Shown: one piece after another, positions 58,581-64,000 of the stretch
Layout of the letters: each line of letters opens with the position of its first letter
How positions within the stretch are numbered: position 1 is the first letter of the stretch
Source of the DNA: Methylococcaceae bacterium
GTDB lineage: Bacteria; Pseudomonadota; Gammaproteobacteria; Methylococcales; Methylomonadaceae
DNA: 64,000 bases
Assembly: GCA_030693065.1 (NCBI GenBank)
Contig: JAUYBL010000038.1
Span: forward strand, 124,001-188,000
Direction: 5' to 3'
Notes under the pieces: model-generated
The model's input: the letters and a program-made list of their open reading frames with translations, nothing else
What the model was told of the DNA's origin: nothing
Databases searched by the model: none
Translations under genes and position numbers: made by a program

Positions 58581-60395
58581 TTGAAAATCAATAAGTACAA
58601 ATTTCTGGGACTATTATTTAGCATTCCGTTTAACTTGCTTGGCTCTGCACTTGAAGCATTGCCGTCACCGCTTACTATCCTAGATACCTTAGGTAACATT
58701 ATCTACGTTAATCAAGCATGGAAACGATTCGCTGATAGTAACAATTTTGCTATGCCTGACTATGGAGTCGGACACAACTATCTTGATTTTTGCGAGCAAG
58801 CTCAAGTCAAGCAAAGCCCAAACGCCAACTTGATTGAGCAAGGCATTAATGACGTTATTTCTGGCAGCAAAGATGAATTTATTAGTCAATATCCATGTCA
58901 CAGCTTGACCGAAAACACTTGGTTTCAGATGCATGTTGTGCCCTTAGATTACTTAGGATCGCGCCATGCCATGGTGATTCACAATGAAATTTCTGAACAA
59001 GTAGCAACCGAAGCATCATTACGCAACAGTGAGCGCCGATTAAATCTAGTTCTCAACAATATGCCCGCACTGATTGGCTATTGGAATGCCCAGTTAATTA
59101 ACGAATTTGGTAACAATGCCTATATTGAAATGTTCGGTATTGACCCGGTTAATATCAAAGGTAAACATATTCGTGAAGTTATTGGCGAACACTTATATAA
59201 CCTTAATTTAACTTATATTGAGAAAGTACTGAATGGCGAACCCCAACTCTTTGAACGGGCCATCACCGATCCATCGGGAAAAGTGCATTTTACCTTAGCC
59301 TCTTATATCCCCGATATTGATAACAATTCAGTAAATGGCTTTTACGTACTGGTCACGGACATTACTCAAATAAAACAGGCAGAAATTGAGCTGAGAAAAA
59401 GCGAGCAGATGAGTCGCATGATGCTGGATATTTCTATTGAAGGCTTTAACTTTGTCGACTTGAATGGTCGCTTTATTGATGCCAATGAGTCGTTTTGTCA
59501 AATGCTCGGTTATACAAGAGCTGAAATTCTGGATATGTGCGTTAATGATATTGAGTATCTTGAAAATCCCGAACAGACTGCCAGACATTTACAAAAAATA
59601 ACGACAGAGAGTTTTGATCGCTTTGAAACCATCATGCAAACCAAGGATGGCAAATTAGTGGATGTCGAAGTTAGCGTCGCTTATCTTTCTGACAAGAAAC
59701 AATATTTTTCATTTACACGCGATATTACCCAACGCAAACAAGCCGAACAACTGCGTATACAAGAACTGAAACAGCAGCGAGACACCTTAATTCGGGAGGT
59801 TCATCATCGTATAAAAAACCATTTGCAAGGTATGGTCGGGTTACTGGGGCTTTATTCTTATAAGAATCCCAATGAACAAGATCTAATCCAGGATATAGCG
59901 ACAAAAATTTCATCAATCGCAGTGGTTTACGGTGTGCAAGGCGCAAACAATCAAGATAAGTCGTATTTGTGCGAAATTACTTCTGAAATATGTAAGTGCC
60001 TGGAAATATTTGGTAAAGAACATATCAATATCACTTTTACAGTTAATGATGAGAAAAAAGCGTTGTTGCTTTCAGAACAAGCTGTTCCAATCGCATTGAT
60101 CATCAATGAACTAGTGATCAATGCAATCAAACATAATAGTAATCTGTTATCCAAACACGTTGCCGTCACTCTTTGTTGTGAAGAACATTCCGCCGTGTTA
60201 ACGATTCAAAACAACAGTAACCAACAACACGCTTTTCCTAGGTTTGAGCAGGGCATTGGTTTAGGGGTTGGCTTAACCTTGGTTCGATCAATGTTACCCA
60301 AAAACGGCGCTTGTTTATCATTAGTGCAGGATCAAGATAATGTCTGCGCACAACTATCTTTAGCATCGCCCATTATATCGATGGTATCCAGTTAA
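58581..60395 (+). CDS. PAS-rich sensor kinase, HisKA_2 type
   Basis: 604 residues counted from TTG 58581; there is no good ATG near it. Three PAS domains (about 25-145, 150-270 and 280-395) precede a HisKA_2 dimerisation box with EVHHRIKNHLQ at 406-416; His409 is the likely phosphate carrier. A HATPase domain follows (INELVINAIKHN). This class often pairs with receiver proteins such as the one encoded 300 bp downstream. No membrane helix is clear apart from a weak hydrophobic start (FLGLLFSIPFNLLGSAL). Confidence 0.88.
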   Translation: MKINKYKFLGLLFSIPFNLLGSALEALPSPLTILDTLGNIIYVNQAWKRFADSNNFAMPDYGVGHNYLDFCEQAQVKQSPNANLIEQGINDVISGSKDEFISQYPCHSLTENTWFQMHVVPLDYLGSRHAMVIHNEISEQVATEASLRNSERRLNLVLNNMPALIGYWNAQLINEFGNNAYIEMFGIDPVNIKGKHIREVIGEHLYNLNLTYIEKVLNGEPQLFERAITDPSGKVHFTLASYIPDIDNNSVNGFYVLVTDITQIKQAEIELRKSEQMSRMMLDISIEGFNFVDLNGRFIDANESFCQMLGYTRAEILDMCVNDIEYLENPEQTARHLQKITTESFDRFETIMQTKDGKLVDVEVSVAYLSDKKQYFSFTRDITQRKQAEQLRIQELKQQRDTLIREVHHRIKNHLQGMVGLLGLYSYKNPNEQDLIQDIATKISSIAVVYGVQGANNQDKSYLCEITSEICKCLEIFGKEHINITFTVNDEKKALLLSEQAVPIALIINELVINAIKHNSNLLSKHVAVTLCCEEHSAVLTIQNNSNQQHAFPRFEQGIGLGVGLTLVRSMLPKNGACLSLVQDQDNVCAQLSLASPIISMVSS

Positions 60396-60697
60396 CTGAT
60401 TTACTCGAGCGGTTGCTGGATTTAGTGCATTTTTCTAATTATTGTCTATGATTGGCCCTGAAGATTCTTAGTTGCAACCTAGCCCCTGTTGCATAAATTA
60501 ATATGCCCAGGGTGTCTGCCAATGTTTTTCCCACTCGTTGTCCAAATAATCCATCTGCCTTCCGGCGTTAACTGGATCAAGTCCATCTTGATTACAGTGC
60601 AAGATTTTTTAATTTCCGCTGAATTCACACCTACAGAGCAAAGGTACGCGACGTACTTAATTCTATTTCAAGCTATTGAAATAGAAGCTACTAAGTC
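60396..60697. other. Gap between the sensor kinase and receiver genes
   Basis: 302 bp. A 70-codon open frame (60489-60701) ends by overlapping the receiver ATG by 4 bp, but it has no ribosome site, known motif or coding character that I can see. It may be a remnant. Confidence 0.4.
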
Positions 60698-61234
60698 ATG
60701 ACCAAGATTCTCGTTGTCGATGATGAGCTATTGGTAATGGCTACCATTGCTATGGGATTGCAACAGCGCGGCTACAAGGTTATGCAAGCCGATAATGGCG
60801 CTGATGCGATGTTAGTCTGTAAGCAGCTGAGGCCTGACTTAGTACTGGTTGATTTTCGCATGCCCACAATGAACGGCTTCGAACTCGCCAAGTTATACCA
60901 ATCCCAATTAGTTCACATACTATTCCTTCTCCAACGGGAGAAGGTTAGGATGAGGGTTTTAAATATAAACTTGTTGGGATTGGTATTACTCAACGAGCAA
61001 CTTATCCCTTTTGTTTATATTTCCGCATATTGTGATGAGGAAATGGTCAAAACGGCTACAGAAGCCGGTGCTCTTGGATACCTTGTCAAGCCACTAGAAA
61101 TTTCTAGGATAGTCCTAGCTATTGAGGCCGCGTTATTGCGTGCAGATCAACAAATCAAAGCCGAACAAACCATTGAATACCTAAACAGCTCATTAAAAAC
61201 CCATCGTCATCAACATAAGCATAAACATGTTTAG
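60698..61234 (+). CDS. Receiver-domain protein interrupted in frame by a MITE
   Basis: 178 residues. Receiver residues are intact: DD at 8-9, phospho-acceptor Asp52 (VLVDFRMPTMNG), YISAY, and the Lys in YLVKPL. A 90-bp element (60896-60985) plus its 3-bp duplication adds 31 codons after Leu66, in frame. Removing it restores FELAKLLNEQLIPFVYISAY, a normal receiver sequence of 147 residues. The insert lies in the loop between helix 3 and strand 4. The C-terminus (EQTIEYLNSSLKTHRHQHKH) is short; no output domain remains. It may be a single-domain receiver or a truncated regulator. Partner is probably the HisKA_2 kinase upstream. Confidence 0.85.
   Translation: MTKILVVDDELLVMATIAMGLQQRGYKVMQADNGADAMLVCKQLRPDLVLVDFRMPTMNGFELAKLYQSQLVHILFLLQREKVRMRVLNINLLGLVLLNEQLIPFVYISAYCDEEMVKTATEAGALGYLVKPLEISRIVLAIEAALLRADQQIKAEQTIEYLNSSLKTHRHQHKHKHV
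60896..60985 (+). mobile_element. 90-bp MITE inserted in the receiver gene
   Basis: Terminal repeats TACCAATCCCAA and TTGGGATTGGTA (12 bp, perfect). Flanking duplication is TTA (60893-60895 and 60986-60988). The frame used by the host gene is open across all 30 codons; the other two forward frames and all three reverse frames contain stops. Confidence 0.92.
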
Positions 61235-61266
61235 GGTTTTTCTGTTCAGCAAAGTGCCAAGTCAAA

Positions 61267-61399
61267 TTAATTGGGAATCTCGAAAAACCCATTCCGATCA
61301 TGGTTCGACAAGCTCACCACGAACGGAACTCATTGATTTGTATAGGTCCGTTCGCACTGAGTTTATCGAAGTGCATGGTTTTTCAAGGTTTCCAATTAA
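61267..61399. mobile_element. MITE-like element, 133 bp
   Basis: The 23-bp terminal inverted repeats (61267-61289 and 61377-61399) match at 20 positions, TTAATTGG...GAAAAACC. The interior has palindromic segments with GGTTCGACAAGCTCA, similar in type to the interior of the 33337 element. It separates the receiver gene from the GGDEF gene. Confidence 0.75.
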
Positions 61400-61438
61400 C
61401 TAACGATAATGATTTCTAAAATATTAGGAGAATCCGAA

Positions 61439-62485
61439 ATGATTGATAGCACGTCTTTTATACCTTGTTACGACTTTTCAATAACCCTGAATTCAACGTA
61501 CCTAAAACAAATTGTGCCGTTGATGATACGTCATAACATTGCGGCCAATCCTGTCAATTACGCCATTTGGTATGACTATGTCACTGGCAGCAACACCAAG
61601 TTAACTGAAGTGGTTGATACCTTAATAAGCGAACAAAAGCCTTTTGATAGTGACACCAGTATTGATCTGTATAGAAAGCATATTTGTAACGCCTCGCTTG
61701 AATCATTTGAAAAAATTAATAGCCACATACAAAAAGTGATTGCACAAGCAACCAGTTCAATTACAGATACCTATAACAAAGCTGAAGCAACCAACGATAG
61801 TTTTCAGAAAAAAACGGTAGTTCTGGAAAATTTATCAACGGCGACCGATATAAAAACAATTTTGCAAGAGATTATTAACGAAACTCAGGCACTTGCAGCA
61901 ACCAGTCATGCAATGCAAGCTAAGTTAATCGAAGCTAATAATGAAATGCAGCTATTAAAAAACGAACTGAATCAAGTTCGCCAATCGGCCGCTACCGACG
62001 GATTAACCGGTTTATTGAATCGTCGTGCATTCGATCAGACATTATCTGAAGTCGTTGAACAATCAGAACCCGGCCAAACATTTTTATCGATGCTGGACAT
62101 TGATCATTTTAAGCGCGTTAACGATACCTACGGACATATCGTGGGGGATAACGTCATCAAATATGTGGCCACACTGATGAAAAAACACGCTGAAGACTAT
62201 CATCACGTTGCCCGCTATGGTGGTGAAGAATTAGCCATCATCATGCCAAATACCAGCAAAGAAAAAGCCCTGGAGATCTCCGAAAACATCCGCGTAGCCA
62301 TGGAAAACAGTCGTTTAAAGCGCAAGGATAATAATCAACCGTTAAACACAATCACCCTATCCATTGGCATCACTCAAATTCAAGCTGGCGACACAACGGA
62401 GAGCTTTCTCGTTCGTGCAGACAATGCACTTTATCAAGCCAAAGCAACCGGGCGCAATAAAGTGATTCACGATCAGAGCGTCTGA
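61439..62485 (+). CDS. GGDEF diguanylate cyclase with novel N-terminal region
   Basis: 348 residues from ATG 61439, because AGGAG lies 8 bases upstream; the frame also opens at 61409. The N-terminal 130 residues (SITLNSTYLKQIVPLM, then NPVNYAIWYDYVTGSN) are helical and not a family I can name. A coiled coil (about 150-185) joins them to the GGDEF domain. The active site is GGEEL at 261-265, a conservative variant (Leu for Phe). The I-site RxxD is absent, so product inhibition at that site is not expected. Metal-binding DIDHFK is present. It is probably cytoplasmic. Confidence 0.9.
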   Translation: MIDSTSFIPCYDFSITLNSTYLKQIVPLMIRHNIAANPVNYAIWYDYVTGSNTKLTEVVDTLISEQKPFDSDTSIDLYRKHICNASLESFEKINSHIQKVIAQATSSITDTYNKAEATNDSFQKKTVVLENLSTATDIKTILQEIINETQALAATSHAMQAKLIEANNEMQLLKNELNQVRQSAATDGLTGLLNRRAFDQTLSEVVEQSEPGQTFLSMLDIDHFKRVNDTYGHIVGDNVIKYVATLMKKHAEDYHHVARYGGEELAIIMPNTSKEKALEISENIRVAMENSRLKRKDNNQPLNTITLSIGITQIQAGDTTESFLVRADNALYQAKATGRNKVIHDQSV

Positions 62486-62544
62486 TAAATATTTTTGGAC
62501 TTTCAGCTTTTACTTACTACTTGATCAATTTGTGGAGCCTCATC

Positions 62545-64000
62545 ATGTTTAACAACTTAACTATCAAAGCCCGTTTATTAACACTCATAGGGTTATTGTC
62601 GGTCGTTCTCATTGTTATTGGTGCTGCTGGCTTAAAAGGGATGCATGATTCCAATGGAGGATTACGCACTGTCTACCTGGATCGCACTATCCCAGCCATT
62701 CAGTTGGCCGAAATCATGGATTTAGTCAACGACAGCGTTCGTCAGTTATATCTGGTGAATAGTCAGGAACCGCGCGTACATGATGGTACTCAACCTACCA
62801 ACATCACAGAGGCTATTGATAAAAACATTACGGGTATCACCAAGCTTTGGAATGCTTACCTAGCCACCTACTTAACGCCGGATGAAAAAGTCTTGGCGGA
62901 TAAGTTTTCTTTGTTATTACAAGACGTTGAAAAGAATGGTTTATTAACAGCAATACAGCTTTCTAACCAGGGCCGAGGTGCCGAAACCAATCGATTCATG
63001 GTGTCTGAACTGGAACCAAAACTTGATCAGTTTATGGTGGTAATGGATGACTTGAAACAGTTACAAGCCGATGTTGCCAAACAAGAATATGAACATGCCT
63101 CTGCTGATTTAGACAGGACGTTTGTGTTCGAGCTTGGTTTGATTTTACTAGGCATTGCCTTGTCATTTGTGTTTGGCTTGGCATTTATACGCAACCTTAG
63201 TCAGCAATTGGGCGCAGAACCTAAAGTAGTTGCTGATCTACTGGCGATGATTGCGCGAGGCAAACTGGATAATGTCATCCTCGTCAATGCTAGCGATGAT
63301 CGAAGCATCTTGGCCAATTTGCGCTTTATGCAACAGCAATTAATGACTCGCCAAACCAAGGAATACCAAGAGCGTGACGAGTTTATTCGTATCAAAATCG
63401 CACTGGATAGCGTGACGACCAACGTGATGGTCGCGGACAATGAGCGCAACATTATTTACATTAATCCCGCCGCGATTACGATGCTGCAACACGCCGAAGC
63501 GGATCTGCGCAAAGTGTTGCCCAGCTTTTCTGCCGAAAAGTTATTGGGCGTCAACATGGACTCCTTCCACAAAAACCCTGCACACCAACAAGCCTTGTTG
63601 GCAAAACTAAGTTCAACTTATCGTACTCAAATTAGTGTAGGCGGCCGCACCTTTAGCTTGATAGCCAACGCCATCAATAACGACAAAGGCCAAAGAATTG
63701 GCTCCGTGGTGGAATGGAAAGATAGAACCGCTGAAGTGGCTATCGAGCAAGAAGTCGCCAAGGTAGTGGATGGCGCAGTGCTGGGTGACTTTATGCAGCG
63801 TATCGATGAGGCAGGCAAGGAAGGCTTCTATCTGCAACTGGCTCAGGGCATCAATAAACTCATGGATACCAGTTCTACCGGCCTGAATGAAGTCGTGCGT
63901 GTACTTGAGGCCATTGCCCGTGGCGACTTGACCGAAACCATTGTCAATGACTATTCGGGCACCTTCGGTCAACTTAAAGATGATTCCAATACTACAGTTG
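62545..64000 (+). CDS. Methyl-accepting chemotaxis protein (5' part, cut by the window edge)
   Basis: 485 codons are visible, with GGAG 7 bases before ATG 62545. Membrane helices at about 11-30 and 193-214 bound a periplasmic domain of the four-helix-bundle type. A HAMP-like linker is followed by a PAS domain (about 290-400; TTNVMVADNERNIIYINP) that closely matches the one in the receptor at 30968, including DSFHKNPAHQ. The second HAMP-like part (VVRVLEAIARGDLTETI) is entered at the edge; the signalling domain lies outside. Confidence 0.92.
   Translation, partial: MFNNLTIKARLLTLIGLLSVVLIVIGAAGLKGMHDSNGGLRTVYLDRTIPAIQLAEIMDLVNDSVRQLYLVNSQEPRVHDGTQPTNITEAIDKNITGITKLWNAYLATYLTPDEKVLADKFSLLLQDVEKNGLLTAIQLSNQGRGAETNRFMVSELEPKLDQFMVVMDDLKQLQADVAKQEYEHASADLDRTFVFELGLILLGIALSFVFGLAFIRNLSQQLGAEPKVVADLLAMIARGKLDNVILVNASDDRSILANLRFMQQQLMTRQTKEYQERDEFIRIKIALDSVTTNVMVADNERNIIYINPAAITMLQHAEADLRKVLPSFSAEKLLGVNMDSFHKNPAHQQALLAKLSSTYRTQISVGGRTFSLIANAINNDKGQRIGSVVEWKDRTAEVAIEQEVAKVVDGAVLGDFMQRIDEAGKEGFYLQLAQGINKLMDTSSTGLNEVVRVLEAIARGDLTETIVNDYSGTFGQLKDDSNTTV

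Noticed and set aside
60489-60701. 70-codon open frame overlapping the receiver start by 4 bp
   Set aside because: The overlap is suggestive of coupling, but there is no Shine-Dalgarno and no coding character that I can see.
60698-61234. ANTAR-type output domain of the receiver protein
   Set aside because: HisKA_2 kinases often partner ANTAR regulators, but the C-terminus stops after a short helix; no ANTAR motif is present.
61439-62485. Inhibitory I-site in the last GGDEF protein
   Set aside because: The residues at the expected place before GGEEL read EDYH, not RxxD.

Overview
The window looks like a chromosome segment of a gammaproteobacterium, most plausibly a methanotroph-type Methylococcales (inference). 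The grounds are gammaproteobacterial gene orders (recA-recX-alaS; ndk-rlmN-pilW-hisS-yfgM-bamB-der; tgt-yajC-secD-secF), a PA0069-type radical SAM gene, a dense set of cyclic-di-GMP proteins, and many short palindromic repeats. No methane or methanol oxidation gene lies in the window, so the genus is not proven. I saw no tRNA, rRNA or CRISPR array.

Layout. 1-7.6 kb (minus strand): alaS, recX, recA, lpxB, then a DegT aminotransferase and a Gfo/Idh dehydrogenase that resemble GnnB/GnnA, suggesting a 2,3-diamino lipid A. 7.9-10.4 kb: an HDOD-GAF-GGDEF protein and a small secreted protein. 10.5-16.8 kb (minus): pckA, truA, an L,D-transpeptidase, an Hsp70-like ATPase coupled to a DUF2760-type membrane protein, and a small secreted protein. 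17.0-19.8 kb: a membrane c-type cytochrome behind a sigma-54-like promoter, convergent with a periplasmic monoheme cytochrome. 19.9-33.3 kb: signalling block with a 1687-residue pseudokinase/ATPase/GAF/GGDEF protein, a histidine kinase and NarL-type regulator, a GGDEF-EAL protein and a chemoreceptor. 33.7-45.5 kb (minus): housekeeping genes from tpx to tgt. 46-54.9 kb: kup, a YihY/BrkB protein, a coiled-coil membrane protein, a second sigma-54-like promoter driving a secreted metallo-beta-lactamase-fold protein, a radical SAM protein and a secreted beta-propeller. 54.9-56.9 kb: a foreign-looking islet with one orphan gene of different composition next to an IS21-like terminus. 56.9-64 kb: a 2-oxo acid decarboxylase, a HisKA_2-type kinase, a receiver protein, a GGDEF protein and the start of a second chemoreceptor.

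Most unusual points: (1) a 90-bp MITE with 3-bp target duplications sits in frame inside the receiver gene at 60.7-61.2 kb, and a second copy lies at 53.9 kb; (2) the orphan gene at 55.4-56.4 kb has a pattern reminiscent of bacterial gasdermin-type or cytolysin-type pore formers (weak, testable); (3) the large kinase-ATPase-GGDEF protein has lost its kinase catalytic residues; (4) a receiver domain has Glu in place of the phospho-accepting Asp; (5) two intrinsic terminators lie inside over-extended reading frames and so settle the starts of lpxB and the DUF2760 gene.
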